DNA of 64,000 bases from Capnocytophaga granulosa ATCC 51502 (lineage in GTDB: Bacteria > Bacteroidota > Bacteroidia > Flavobacteriales > Flavobacteriaceae). The stretch spans positions 238,490 through 302,489 of the forward strand of contig NZ_KE150255.1 of NCBI RefSeq assembly GCF_000411115.1. Reading direction: 5' to 3'. The first letter of the stretch is position 1; each line of letters begins with the position of its first letter. The notes beneath the pieces are model-generated. The model was not told the DNA's origin. It saw nothing but the letters and a program-made list of their open reading frames with translations, and made no database searches. Shown here piece by piece: positions 39,599 through 48,379 of this stretch. The position numbers were made by a program, and so were the translations under genes.

Positions 39599-42016
39599 TT
39601 ATTTGTTTCCAATGATACGTAAGATGTCTCCGAATACTCCGCGGGCGGTTACAGCAGCTCCTGCCCCTGCTCCTTGGATCACAATCGGGTTTTCGCCATA
39701 GGACTCGGTGTATATCTCAAAGATAGAATCTGCCCCCTTGACCTGCCCTAAAGCACTGGTTACAGGTACAGAAACGAGCTTCACATCTAAGCGGGCGGTA
39801 GAGGTATGTGAGAGATCACCATGAAGATCACCTACATAGCGCAGTACTGTCCCTGCGGGTGCCTTATCCTTGATCTGCTGATAGATAGGGTCAAACTCCT
39901 TCAGGCGAGAGAGGAACTGCTCACGACTACCCTGGCGTAGGGCTTCAGGGATCAGGTTCTCAATAGAGACCTCTTCGAACTCGTTTTCCAAATCCAGTTC
40001 GCGTGCCAGAATCAGCAGCTTACGACCTACATCGTTACCGCAAAGGTCTTCACGTGGATCTGGTTCAGTATAGCCGCTATTAATAGCCTTCTGAAGAATC
40101 TCACTAAAGGGGGCATCACTGGCCGAATAGGTATTGAATAGAAAGCTGAGTGTCCCTGAGAAAATCCCCTTGATACGAGTGATGTTCTCCCCTGAGTGGT
40201 GTAGGAGTTTTATGGTATCAATCAGTGGCAAGCCCGCTCCTACGTTGGTTTCATAGAGGTATTGCTTTTTGTATTGGGCGAGGGTTTCTCTGAGTTTTTT
40301 ATAGAAAGGATAACCAATGGTGTTGGCTATCTTGTTGGCTGAAACCAAGTCAAAACCATTTTCTACCAGTGGCAGATAGTTCTCTACAAAGTCTTTACTT
40401 GCGGTTACATCAATCGCTATGAGGTTCTCCAAATGATGTTGTTGTACTTGCGCTATAAATGTTCCTATCTGGTAAGGCTGCTTCTGAGTATCAAAGGCTG
40501 CATATTGCTCTGCGGAAATTCCCTTGTGGTTGAAGAGCAATTCTTTAGAATTGGCAATAGCAATGATTTGCAAGTTGATATTTCTACGCTTGAGGATATC
40601 GGTACGTGCCTCAAAGATTTGTTCAATAAGGGTGCCTCCCACGGTACCACGTCCGAAAATAGCCAAGTTGATACGCTTGGAGATTTCAAATATTTCGCCA
40701 TGAATCACATTGACCGCCTTGGGGAGATCCTTCTTATGTACCACCACGCTGACGTTGCGTCCTGTAGCGGAGTTGTTAATCAGCAGCGGAATCACTTGAT
40801 TGCGAATCAGTGCGTTATATGGCTTGTCAAAGTCGGCCAAGTTCTGTCCGACGATAGAAACCACGCCCACCTCCTGCACCAGACTTACCCCACTTACGTC
40901 GTGGCTATAGACATCCAATTCGAATTCTCGCTCCAAGGCCTGTTTGGCTTTTTGCGCATCCTTGTTAGCTACCAAAAAGCCGATACCACGCTCCGATGAG
41001 CCTTGGGAGATGATACTCACACTGATTTCGGCCTGAGCCAAAGCGCGGAAGATACGTGCATCTACCCCCACTTTTCCCAACAAGCCACGTCCTTCGAGGA
41101 TTACCAAGGCGTAGTTCTCCAAGACAGAGATGGCGCGAATCCCTCCTATGTTATCCTTTGCCTCACAGATAAGCGTACCTGCATCATTGGGCTTGAAGGT
41201 GTTGAGAATACGCAAGGGGATTTTCTTTTCCAAGAGTGGAATAATGGTTTTGGCGTGTAGGATAGAGGTACCGAAGTTGGCCAGCTCATTGGCTTCCTCA
41301 AAAGAGAGTTGGCGGATAATCTTCGCATCGGGTACCAGTTCGGGATTGGCGGTAAAGATCCCATCTACATGGGTGTAGTTTTGGAGTTCTTCCGCTTCTA
41401 ATATAGAGGCCAATATAGAGGCAGAGTAATTGCTACCGTTGCGCCCCAAGGTAGTGGTTTCCCCTGATGCATTGGCCGCAATAAAGCCTGTAACGATAGG
41501 GGTAACGTCTTTGGGGATTTGCGTAAAATACTGAATGGTACTCTTGGCCGAGCTGTCTTCTACCAGCTGTGCATTGCCAAAGTGACTATCGGTAACATAG
41601 AAGTGGCGGCTATCGGCAAAGATAGCTTTGACCCCGCGCTTGCGCAAAAGGTAAGAGATAAACTTAGCCGAGAGCACTTCCCCTTGTGCTAAGGCGTGAT
41701 CTTTTATCTTGTCATTATAGTCACCCAAGAGAGAGACCCCATCAAAGATACGTTGTAGTATGGAGAACTCCGCTGAGAAGTCTATCTCTTCCCCAGCGAT
41801 TTGGTATTGCTTAAAGGCTTGAAAGTCGGCCGAGATATCCTCGCCCTTGGCAGCACGCTCCAGCATGGACTCCAGCTGGTCGGTAGCCTTGTCACGGGCA
41901 GAGACCACCACTGCGATCTCTTGCCCTTGTTTTACCTTGTCGGTGATAATGGAAAGTACTGTCTCTAAGCCCTTTCCGTTGGCGAGGGACTTCCCTCCGA
42001 ATTTGAGAACCTTCAT
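39599..42016 (-). CDS. thrA: Bifunctional aspartate kinase/homoserine dehydrogenase I
   Basis: An 805-residue fused enzyme of threonine/methionine synthesis. The aspartate kinase starts with KVLKFGGKSLANG. The phosphoryl-transfer region TTLGRNGSNYSASIL is near residue 208. Regulatory ACT domains lie at about 315-450 (VGVVSIVGQNL). The homoserine dehydrogenase begins with IFGRGTVGGTLIEQIF near residue 455 and contains NKIANTIGYPFY and SGTLSFLFNTYS. Length matches E. coli ThrA (820). The two possible promoters lie 275 and 390 bases upstream, giving a long leader. Confidence 0.95.
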   Translation of the reverse strand: MKVLKFGGKSLANGKGLETVLSIITDKVKQGQEIAVVVSARDKATDQLESMLERAAKGEDISADFQAFKQYQIAGEEIDFSAEFSILQRIFDGVSLLGDYNDKIKDHALAQGEVLSAKFISYLLRKRGVKAIFADSRHFYVTDSHFGNAQLVEDSSAKSTIQYFTQIPKDVTPIVTGFIAANASGETTTLGRNGSNYSASILASILEAEELQNYTHVDGIFTANPELVPDAKIIRQLSFEEANELANFGTSILHAKTIIPLLEKKIPLRILNTFKPNDAGTLICEAKDNIGGIRAISVLENYALVILEGRGLLGKVGVDARIFRALAQAEISVSIISQGSSERGIGFLVANKDAQKAKQALEREFELDVYSHDVSGVSLVQEVGVVSIVGQNLADFDKPYNALIRNQVIPLLINNSATGRNVSVVVHKKDLPKAVNVIHGEIFEISKRINLAIFGRGTVGGTLIEQIFEARTDILKRRNINLQIIAIANSKELLFNHKGISAEQYAAFDTQKQPYQIGTFIAQVQQHHLENLIAIDVTASKDFVENYLPLVENGFDLVSANKIANTIGYPFYKKLRETLAQYKKQYLYETNVGAGLPLIDTIKLLHHSGENITRIKGIFSGTLSFLFNTYSASDAPFSEILQKAINSGYTEPDPREDLCGNDVGRKLLILARELDLENEFEEVSIENLIPEALRQGSREQFLSRLKEFDPIYQQIKDKAPAGTVLRYVGDLHGDLSHTSTARLDVKLVSVPVTSALGQVKGADSIFEIYTESYGENPIVIQGAGAGAAVTARGVFGDILRIIGNK

Positions 42017-42054
42017 AATCTAAAGTGAATAGTGAAAAATGAATAGTGAATAAC

Positions 42055-42274
42055 GTGAGTTCGACGTAAGCAAAATTATATTTCTTCTCCCACAGATTCC
42101 ACGGAAAGAATAATACAACTAAGCGTAACTTTTTTGATTTCCACGGATAAATAAGACCTTGGGTCTTATAACAATCCGTGCAAATCGCAGCGGTACAATT
42201 ACACAGGCATAGAAAATCTGTGAAATCCGTGAAAATCAGTGGGAGCTTTCGTTATATCGAACTCATATTAAATA
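42055..42274. repeat. Imperfect inverted element in the thrA leader
   Basis: About 220 bases with imperfect inverted ends TGAGTTCGACGTAAGC and TTCGTTATATCGAACTCA. Internal CCACGGAT/ATCCGTG arms and a perfect ATAAGACC-TTG-GGTCTTAT hairpin (42151-42169) are also present. Similar pieces (ACAGATTTTCTATTG, TCGAACTCTCGTTATAT) are seen near 5972-6009. Together with the heptamer arrays it fills the 500-base gap between thrA and the next gene. Confidence 0.6.
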
Positions 42275-42290
42275 GTGCACTAACAAAGTG

Positions 42291-42298
42291 CAAATATA
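42291..42298 (-). promoter_or_regulatory. Proximal thrA promoter candidate
   Basis: Minus-strand TATATTTG followed by CAC. A second box, TATCTTTG, lies at 42410-42417. Confidence 0.45.
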
Positions 42299-42454
42299 CA
42301 AATTTTCTTTTATTCTGTCGTGAATGTAGAATTTTTTTTTACTAATATACCCATTTACCAATGAGATGATTTGCGAATAAACCCATTTATTCAAAACTAA
42401 ATGGGACTGCAAAGATACAACATTTAACAGCGCCTTGTCAAGGAAATTTTGAGT

Positions 42455-42534
42455 TTTTAGTTAGTCGCTTTTCACTATTCATTAGTCATTAGTCATTAAT
42501 CATTAGTCATTAGTCACTATTCATTGGTCATTAT
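42455..42534. repeat. Heptamer array (AGTCATT/TTCACTA)
   Basis: Units AGTCATT, AGTCACT and TTCATTA around the 3' end of the following minus-strand gene; they encode its last residues (MTNE). Confidence 0.75.
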
Positions 42535-43338
42535 ATAATCGTATCCTTTCACTGAAAAGGGGATTCCCAAGCGTTTGTTCAAGGGAGATATCTTTCCGTC
42601 GGAAAAACGAATATAGCACGTATTGACTGTAGAAGGGAAGATGAACCTATCGTAGTCCTTGCCTCGCATCTCAACAAATTGTATTCCTACCCATGCCTCA
42701 CCTTCGGGCACGAAGACAGAGATTTTGCGAGTGAAAGTCTGCTTGGCCTTACTGGGGAAGACCTCTATATAGATAGGTTCTTTGAGCAAGGGGGTAAAGT
42801 TCTTATGTTCCTTATCCGTCTGATAGACTACCACGCGCAGCACTGCCATATAAAAGTCGCTACTATTTACATCTATGCTTAGCTCCGTTAGGCGGGCATC
42901 GTGCTTGAGAGAGAGGAAGTCGCCGATCTCGGCGTTGAGATACTTGCGATCGCTATTGGGTTCAAAACCGCTTTTCATCTCGCCATAGAGTGAGAAGATA
43001 GCAGGAATCCCCTTGCCCCTGATGGTGTAGTACTTAGGTTTTTGTAGGGTAAAAGAAGCCTCAGGCAGCTGTATATCAGCCTCCTGTAGGACTATTTTGT
43101 TCTGTATATCCTTGGCCAGTAGCACCTTACGCTTATAACTCAAGTGAGAAAAGTAGATGCTATCAGTAGGCACCGCAGAGAGCTGCTCTAGGGAGAACTG
43201 ACCATATTCGTCTGTAATCAGCCCTTTGGAGGTGCCCACCACGCCTATATTTACATATTCTACAGGGGTACCCTTCTGGGAGACCACCTGCTGCTGCGCC
43301 AAACAAGGCAGCACAAAGAGGAAAAAGAGAAAACGCAT
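42517..43338 (-). CDS. Exported protein with carboxypeptidase-regulatory-like domain
   Basis: A 273-residue exported protein with signal peptide MRFLFFLFVLPCLAQ. A carboxypeptidase D regulatory-like domain covers about residues 18-90 (GTPVEYVNIGVVGTSKGLIT, then DEYGQFSLEQL), as found at the N-terminus of TonB-dependent receptors. There is no plug or barrel. The rest is beta-rich (YIEVFPSKAKQTFTRKISVF) and unrecognised. The C-terminal TNE is repeat-derived. Probably periplasmic or outer-membrane associated. Confidence 0.7.
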   Translation of the reverse strand: MRFLFFLFVLPCLAQQQVVSQKGTPVEYVNIGVVGTSKGLITDEYGQFSLEQLSAVPTDSIYFSHLSYKRKVLLAKDIQNKIVLQEADIQLPEASFTLQKPKYYTIRGKGIPAIFSLYGEMKSGFEPNSDRKYLNAEIGDFLSLKHDARLTELSIDVNSSDFYMAVLRVVVYQTDKEHKNFTPLLKEPIYIEVFPSKAKQTFTRKISVFVPEGEAWVGIQFVEMRGKDYDRFIFPSTVNTCYIRFSDGKISPLNKRLGIPFSVKGYDYIMTNE

Positions 43339-43339
43339 A

Positions 43340-43456
43340 AATTAATGATTAATGGTTAATGACCAATGACTAATGACCAATGACTAATGACCAATGACTA
43401 ATGACTAACGACTAACGACTAATCACTTGTCACTAGTCACTAATCACTAGTCATTA
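43340..43456. repeat. Heptamer array with strand switch
   Basis: Units ATGACCA/ATGACTA (seven or more), then ACGACTA, and after AATCACT the opposite type TGTCACT/AGTCACT/AGTCATT. It fills the gap between two minus-strand genes. Confidence 0.85.
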
Positions 43457-44524
43457 TTATCGTCCTGCTCGTATACCTATCATAAAAGGATATTCGCTTG
43501 TGGTATTGCCTGTAAAGAGAGGAGCGAGGCTATAGCGAGCATAGAGGCTCCAGCCCTTAACCCCTATATGTGCTGAGAGACCATAAGTCCATAGATTGAC
43601 ATTTATATCCTTACGCATAATGGTCTTATAAGTATCTCCCTGCTGCTGGTAATTGACCTTTTGGTTGGCATCAAGCAAGAGGCCGACAAAAGCCCCTACC
43701 CCAAAGTACAGATTTTCATGGTTTTGGAAATAAGAGGTATTTCTATGTACCCCATCTTTGGAAAAATCCCATTCCAAATCCACTGGTAGCAGCAGGTAAT
43801 GAAGGCGAAACTTTGACTTGGTCAGCTCCTGACCATAGGGTACCAACTGGGTATCCCCCCCTTGGCGGTCATAATAGTAATTGCCTCGTATCTTAAAACT
43901 CTGGTAGAGCCAAGAAAGCCCGAAGTTTAGGTGTAGGCGGTTGTTATTCTTTCTCAAGCGGAAATTGTTATAGATTCCCAGCTCAAAGGACTTAGACCCC
44001 AGCGGACTGAGACGCTTATCCCCGAACTGCTCTGCTGAAGCAAGGTTGAGTGCCCCCAAGGCGAGATAAGGAGAGTAGTAATCCGTTCTCCCCGCATACC
44101 TACGAAAATAGGTGTTGGTCTCTTGGCGTCGCGCCAAAGAGTCTACTTGTGCCATAGTCTTCTGGTGAGTCCGGGCAGAAGCTAAAGTATCAGCAGAGGT
44201 AAGAAGGCTATCGGCAGGCGACTCCTTTAGTGCCTTGTCCAATTGGCTTTGGAGGGTCTGAGCCTGTGCATAGATGAGCTGTCGGGTACGCTGCTTAGTG
44301 CGTACCCTGAAGTCTTCTTCCATCTGTTTGGCCTCTTCCTTGGAGATCTTCTGCTGCTCTAAGAGGTCTTCCACCGAAGCCAATTGCTTGTACAAATGAG
44401 CTTTTTGTGTGGCTACGATAGAATCCACCGCATACTTGCTCTTGAGGATATATTGTTCCAATGCGTTCTGTGCCCAAAGTGGAAAGGCCATTAAGAGGAG
44501 AGAAATGAGAGATAATCTTTTCAT
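43457..44524 (-). CDS. Outer-membrane beta-barrel protein with coiled coil
   Basis: A 355-residue exported protein. Start at the second ATG (MKRLSLISLLLMAFPLWAQ), three codons after the first, because it heads a standard signal peptide. A long helical region (about 20-140) with many Gln/Glu/Lys (LASVEDLLEQQKISKEEAKQ) is followed by a beta-rich half with alternating aromatics (LHLNFGLSWLYQSFKIRGNY) ending in a basic IRAGR. I infer an outer-membrane barrel with periplasmic coil. No named family recognised. Confidence 0.65.
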   Translation of the reverse strand: MKRLSLISLLLMAFPLWAQNALEQYILKSKYAVDSIVATQKAHLYKQLASVEDLLEQQKISKEEAKQMEEDFRVRTKQRTRQLIYAQAQTLQSQLDKALKESPADSLLTSADTLASARTHQKTMAQVDSLARRQETNTYFRRYAGRTDYYSPYLALGALNLASAEQFGDKRLSPLGSKSFELGIYNNFRLRKNNNRLHLNFGLSWLYQSFKIRGNYYYDRQGGDTQLVPYGQELTKSKFRLHYLLLPVDLEWDFSKDGVHRNTSYFQNHENLYFGVGAFVGLLLDANQKVNYQQQGDTYKTIMRKDINVNLWTYGLSAHIGVKGWSLYARYSLAPLFTGNTTSEYPFMIGIRAGR

Positions 44525-44742
44525 AATTGTCAATAGTTAATGGTTAATTATCAATGAATAATGATTAATAAAAGCGCAAAGCTACGATTTATTTATTAAT
44601 TTTCCTATTTTTTTGAAGGAATTTTTTTATCACCTAATTATAAAAGAGGTTTTTCTTATAATAATCCTATTGACAATATGTTTATTAAGATTGATAGATA
44701 ATAAAAAATAGTTAAAATTTCAAAGGATTGCTTTTTTGTGTA

Positions 44743-44750
44743 TATCTTTG
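44743..44750 (+). promoter_or_regulatory. Promoter of the 60-residue membrane protein gene
   Basis: TATCTTTG followed by TAGG, 30 bases before the ATG at 44781. Confidence 0.55.
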
Positions 44751-44780
44751 TAGGAGTAATTAACCCATAAGCATTCCATC

Positions 44781-44963
44781 ATGAAAAAAGTATTAGCCCT
44801 TTCCTTGATAGTCCTATTTCCCTTTATCTTCCTCAAGCTCCCTAATGAGGAAGTGTCAGCTGGTGTATTAGCTCCTATTTTCTTTGCCCTTTTTGCCATT
44901 TCTTGTATCACAGAAATCTATAAAAGAGTAAAGCACAAAGAAGAAAACATAAAAAATTCTTAG
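44781..44963 (+). CDS. Small two-helix membrane protein (60 residues)
   Basis: A 60-residue protein with two hydrophobic segments (residues 4-20, VLALSLIVLFPFIFLKL, and 26-45, AGVLAPIFFALFAISCI) and a basic C-terminal tail (YKRVKHKEENIKNS). It has its own TAnnTTTG promoter with normal spacing, which supports expression. A structurally similar 66-residue gene follows with its own promoter. Function unknown. Confidence 0.6.
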   Translation: MKKVLALSLIVLFPFIFLKLPNEEVSAGVLAPIFFALFAISCITEIYKRVKHKEENIKNS

Positions 44964-44994
44964 AAAATTATTTGACTTTTGCTTTTAGAAATCG

Positions 44995-45002
44995 TACCTT
45001 TG
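44995..45002 (+). promoter_or_regulatory. Promoter of the 66-residue membrane protein gene
   Basis: TACCTTTG followed by CAAG, 40 bases before the ATG at 45043. Confidence 0.5.
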
Positions 45003-45042
45003 CAAGACTAAGTTGATTTATCACCTTTTAATCTTATAACCT

Positions 45043-45243
45043 ATGAAACCATTTTTAAGAAAAGATGCCAGAAGTTTTTACTTTGTGTTCTGTATAGTTT
45101 TCTTCTGCGCCGTTATTATCTATCGCTTAGTATATAGGGAAACCCCCTTACTGAACACTATCCTCTTAATCTTGACAGCGCTGCTCAATGTAGCTTCGGC
45201 AGGCTTCTCCCTCTATGAAGTGAGAAAAAGAGAGCTTAAATAG
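45043..45243 (+). CDS. Small two-helix membrane protein (66 residues)
   Basis: A 66-residue protein with basic N-terminus (MKPFLRKDARSF), two membrane segments (FYFVFCIVFFCAVIIY and TILLILTALLNVASAGFSLY) and a basic end VRKRELK. It resembles the preceding 60-residue protein in topology but not in sequence. Own promoter; function unknown. Confidence 0.6.
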   Translation: MKPFLRKDARSFYFVFCIVFFCAVIIYRLVYRETPLLNTILLILTALLNVASAGFSLYEVRKRELK

Positions 45244-45342
45244 TAACAAATGACGAGTGACAAGTCACTAATCCTCTATGGTATTAGTCATTTGTCACTC
45301 GTCACTAGTCGTTTATCACTAGTCACTTGTCACTTGTCACTT
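45243..45342. repeat. Heptamer array with strand switch and spacer
   Basis: Left arm AATGACG AGTGACA AGTCACT, spacer ATCCTCTATGGTATT, then right arm TTGTCAC/CGTCACT/AGTCGTT/AGTCACT. The spacer is nearly the same as that at 14657-14671. Confidence 0.82.
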
Positions 45343-46473
45343 TTCTAACGCTTGCTTAAAGTCGGCAATTAAGTCTTCTATATTTTCCAAGCCTACCGCC
45401 ACACGTACAAGGGTTTGGGTAACACCACGGGCTACCTTCTCTTCTTCGGGGAACTCGGTATGGGTATGGGTACTGGGGTGCGTAACGAGTGTCTCTACGC
45501 CTCCTAAGCTCACTGCAAAAAGGGCTACCCGAAGCGCCTCAAAGAACGGCTTTACCTTCTTCTCATCCTTCATTACGAAAGAAAATACAGCACCTGCTCC
45601 CAAGGCTTGGCTCTCTTGGATAGCCTTACCTTTATTGCTTGGCAGGGTAGGGTAATATACCTTCTCCACAGCAGGGTGTCCCTCAAGGAACTCTATAAGC
45701 TTGAGGGTATTGGCTTGAGCATAGTCCATACGCACCTTGAGTGTCTTGATGCTACGTATGAGCAGCCAGCTATCAAAAGGAGAGATGAGTGCTCCTATGG
45801 CTACCTGAGCAAAACTGATCTTCTCGGCCAAGGCATCATCATTCACAACCACTGCTCCTGCAATAATATCATTATGTCCGCTGAGGTATTTGGTAGCACT
45901 ATGCAACACCACATCTGCCCCTAGCTCTAAGGGACGCTGCAAGTAGGGTGAGAGGAAGGTGTTATCCACTATGGTCAGTAGTCCGTGCTGCTTGGCTATG
46001 GCCACTGTCCCGCGAATATCGGTAACATCCAACAGCGGATTGGAAGGTGTCTCTATAAAAATCCCTTTGGTATTGGGGCGTATGGCTTTTCGGATATTGT
46101 CCAAGTTGGTCGTATCCACATAGGTCGCTTCCAAACCAAATTTGGCGAAAACATCCTTCATAATACGGAAGGTGCCCCCATAGATATCCAAACCAAAAAC
46201 AAAGTGATCTCCCGCTTCAAAAATGGTAAAAAGCGAGGTCGTAGCCGCCATGCCTGAGGAAAAACCAAACCCATGTCGGCCACTTTCCAGCTTGGCAATC
46301 AGGGTTTCAAATTCCTTGCGAGTAGGGTTGGAGACGCGACTGTACTCAAACTCCTGAGTCACTCCAAACTCATTAAGCGGGAAGGTAGAGGCCATATTGA
46401 TACAGCTACCCCACTTCTCATTGGGGTCACCTATATTGCGAATCCCATGTATAGCAGTGGTTTCAAATTTCAT
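45337..46473 (-). CDS. metB: Cystathionine gamma-synthase/trans-sulfuration PLP enzyme
   Basis: A 378-residue PLP-dependent enzyme of the Cys/Met metabolism family. Landmarks are YSRVSNPTRKEFETLIAKLE near residue 44, SSGMAATTS near residue 75, VDNTFLSPYLQRPLELGAD near residue 167 and the PLP lysine in HSATKYLSGHNDI near residue 196. The C-terminal SLGGVETLVTHPS is typical. It makes or breaks cystathionine; gamma-synthase versus beta- or gamma-lyase cannot be settled from sequence reading alone. Its minus-strand promoter TACTTTTG lies near 46517. Confidence 0.85.
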   Translation of the reverse strand: MKFETTAIHGIRNIGDPNEKWGSCINMASTFPLNEFGVTQEFEYSRVSNPTRKEFETLIAKLESGRHGFGFSSGMAATTSLFTIFEAGDHFVFGLDIYGGTFRIMKDVFAKFGLEATYVDTTNLDNIRKAIRPNTKGIFIETPSNPLLDVTDIRGTVAIAKQHGLLTIVDNTFLSPYLQRPLELGADVVLHSATKYLSGHNDIIAGAVVVNDDALAEKISFAQVAIGALISPFDSWLLIRSIKTLKVRMDYAQANTLKLIEFLEGHPAVEKVYYPTLPSNKGKAIQESQALGAGAVFSFVMKDEKKVKPFFEALRVALFAVSLGGVETLVTHPSTHTHTEFPEEEKVARGVTQTLVRVAVGLENIEDLIADFKQALEK

Positions 46474-46640
46474 ACGATAGCAATTTAAAATAAATGTTTT
46501 TTTATAAAAAGTCGGTGCAAAAGTACAATTTTTTTCTGAATCTGCAAAATGAAAATATATTTTATTTTAATCAATGAAAAAATAGAATGTTTTAGGGTAG
46601 AAGTATAAAGGGTTAGAGGGTCTTAGCTACAATTCTTAAT

Positions 46641-46668
46641 GCGAATAATGTTTTAACTGTTGATTCGC
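46641..46668. repeat. Short footprint of the MITE-like element
   Basis: GCGAATAATG followed directly by TTTTAACTGTTGATTCGC: both outer ends of the element are present and the middle ~140 bases are missing. Confidence 0.55.
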
Positions 46669-46687
46669 ATTAAAAACTATTTTTTCG

Positions 46688-46695
46688 TACATTTG
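46688..46695 (+). promoter_or_regulatory. Promoter of the phosphoethanolamine transferase gene
   Basis: TACATTTG followed by CACC, about 60 bases before the ATG at 46755. Confidence 0.55.
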
Positions 46696-46754
46696 CACCA
46701 CAAATAATTGCTATGAGAACTATACCCCTTTAATCCTATAACCCTATATTATTA

Positions 46755-48329
46755 ATGACTAAACTCCGTTCTTTTTTCAGGCAATATGCCTTTGAGTGGC
46801 TATTACTCATCTTTTCGGTAGGGATTCCCTTTGCCCTGGATATGGGGCCTGCCTTCTATGGTATATTGGCAACCTTTTTTATTTTTCTTACCCTCAGAAG
46901 GCTCTCCTACTGGGCATTCTTTGCCGTATTCCTTTTTGTACTGATTACTTGTGTGCTCTTCCTGCCACAGATCATCTGGTTCGGGCATCCTCCTGCTACC
47001 ATGATTGGAGCTTTCTTTGAAACAGACTGGCAAGAATCCAAGGAGTTTGTCCAGTCGCTTCCACTCTATTCCTACGCCTTTTCATTGCTTACCCTACTCT
47101 TTGGAGGCTATATCCTCTATTTAGGAAAAAAGAAGTCCTATGCTCGCAGCCGCAAGCAATCCATTGTTACACTTGTTATAGGTATATTGGCCACAGGGCT
47201 GACCCTCTATCGTCCTTTGGCTAAGATGAAAGAATACCACGCTTTCAAGTGGTCTGTCTCTCGTACCGCTATTGTAGCCTTTTACGCCTCTATCTATGAC
47301 AATATACAGGAATACCAAGCTATGAAGAAAGAATTAAGCAAGGGGATAGAGGGCACCCCCACTTGGCAAATTAGCAAGGTTAGTCCCCCTTACCAAAACT
47401 ATGTTTTGGTCATAGGCGAAAGCGTCCGCAAGGACTATATGCACCTCTATGGTTTCCCTCAGGAGAATACGCCCTTTTTGGACAAGGTGCATGGCACAAT
47501 CATTGACGGCTATACCGCTACAGCCCCCAATACCACTACCTCTCTCTTGCGCTCCTTTGTACAGATGAAGGGAGAAAAGGACTTTGTCTATATCAACAAT
47601 ATCATCACTCTGGCCAAGGCTGCTGGCTTTGAGACCTTTTGGTTCTCTAACCAAGGGATCTCTGGCAATTGGGATACACCTATCGCTAAGCTGGCTTTCT
47701 TGTGCGACCATAAGGAATTTACCAAGAAGGGTGACTATGCCTCTATGAACTATCACGACAGTATTTTGCTGCCGCTTTTGCAACGAGCACTTCAGCAGAA
47801 AAGTCTTTCGCCACGCCTTTTTATCCTCCATACCATGGGGTCGCATGTCAATTTTGAAGCCCGCTTGGAGCATCCCATTCATTTTGACTATTACAACCGC
47901 AGGCTATCGGCTTATATCCAAACCATCGAACAAACCGATACCCTACTGAAAGGAATCTATGAAGCCCTACAGCGACAAGGTGCTCCCTTTAGTATGCTCT
48001 ATTTCTCCGACCATGGCCTGATGACCCAGGATAGGGCATCCATGTTTGCCTCCCTTACCCATGGGGACACCTCGCCCAACAAGGCCTGTTATCGGGTACC
48101 TTTTGTACTGCTCTCAAGCGATGACGCTGCACATAAGGTACTCAAAGTAAACAAGTCGGCTTTTTACTTCTTAGACGGCTTTGCCCAATGGCTCGGTATA
48201 CAAGAGGCTTCTCTGCGCCCCAACTACGATTTTCGCTCCACAGAAAGCGATACCCTAAAGGTCTTTAACCAATATGAAAATGTGCCCTTCGAAGGATTGA
48301 AAGAAGACGAGATAGTGACTAGTGACTAG
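46755..48329 (+). CDS. Phosphoethanolamine transferase (EptA-like)
   Basis: A 524-residue inner-membrane enzyme that moves phosphoethanolamine from phosphatidylethanolamine to lipid A or related sugars. N-terminal membrane helices (about 15-175) precede the periplasmic alkaline-phosphatase-like domain. Metal and catalytic motifs are LVIGESVRKDYMHLYGF near residue 219 and ATAPNTTTSLLRSF near residue 257, whose Thr is the likely nucleophile. ILHTMGSHVNFEAR and LYFSDHGLM (metal-binding D-H) follow. Lipid A modification lowers sensitivity to cationic peptides. The last residues VTSD are repeat-encoded. Confidence 0.88.
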   Translation: MTKLRSFFRQYAFEWLLLIFSVGIPFALDMGPAFYGILATFFIFLTLRRLSYWAFFAVFLFVLITCVLFLPQIIWFGHPPATMIGAFFETDWQESKEFVQSLPLYSYAFSLLTLLFGGYILYLGKKKSYARSRKQSIVTLVIGILATGLTLYRPLAKMKEYHAFKWSVSRTAIVAFYASIYDNIQEYQAMKKELSKGIEGTPTWQISKVSPPYQNYVLVIGESVRKDYMHLYGFPQENTPFLDKVHGTIIDGYTATAPNTTTSLLRSFVQMKGEKDFVYINNIITLAKAAGFETFWFSNQGISGNWDTPIAKLAFLCDHKEFTKKGDYASMNYHDSILLPLLQRALQQKSLSPRLFILHTMGSHVNFEARLEHPIHFDYYNRRLSAYIQTIEQTDTLLKGIYEALQRQGAPFSMLYFSDHGLMTQDRASMFASLTHGDTSPNKACYRVPFVLLSSDDAAHKVLKVNKSAFYFLDGFAQWLGIQEASLRPNYDFRSTESDTLKVFNQYENVPFEGLKEDEIVTSD

Positions 48330-48376
48330 TGACTAGTGACAAGTGATTAGTCGTTAGTCACTTGTCACTTGTCACT
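48313..48376. repeat. Heptamer array with strand switch
   Basis: GTGACTA four times, GTGACAA, GTGATTA, then GTCGTTA, GTCACTT and GTCACTT. It contains the stop codon of the transferase gene and could fold into a hairpin between converging genes. Confidence 0.82.
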
Positions 48377-48379
48377 AAA

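Noticed and set aside
40433..40999. 188-residue plus-strand frame inside thrA
   Set aside because: Shadow of the thrA coding frame; no start signals or domain.
44720..44911. 63-residue minus-strand frame
   Set aside because: Antisense to the two-helix membrane protein gene that has its own promoter.
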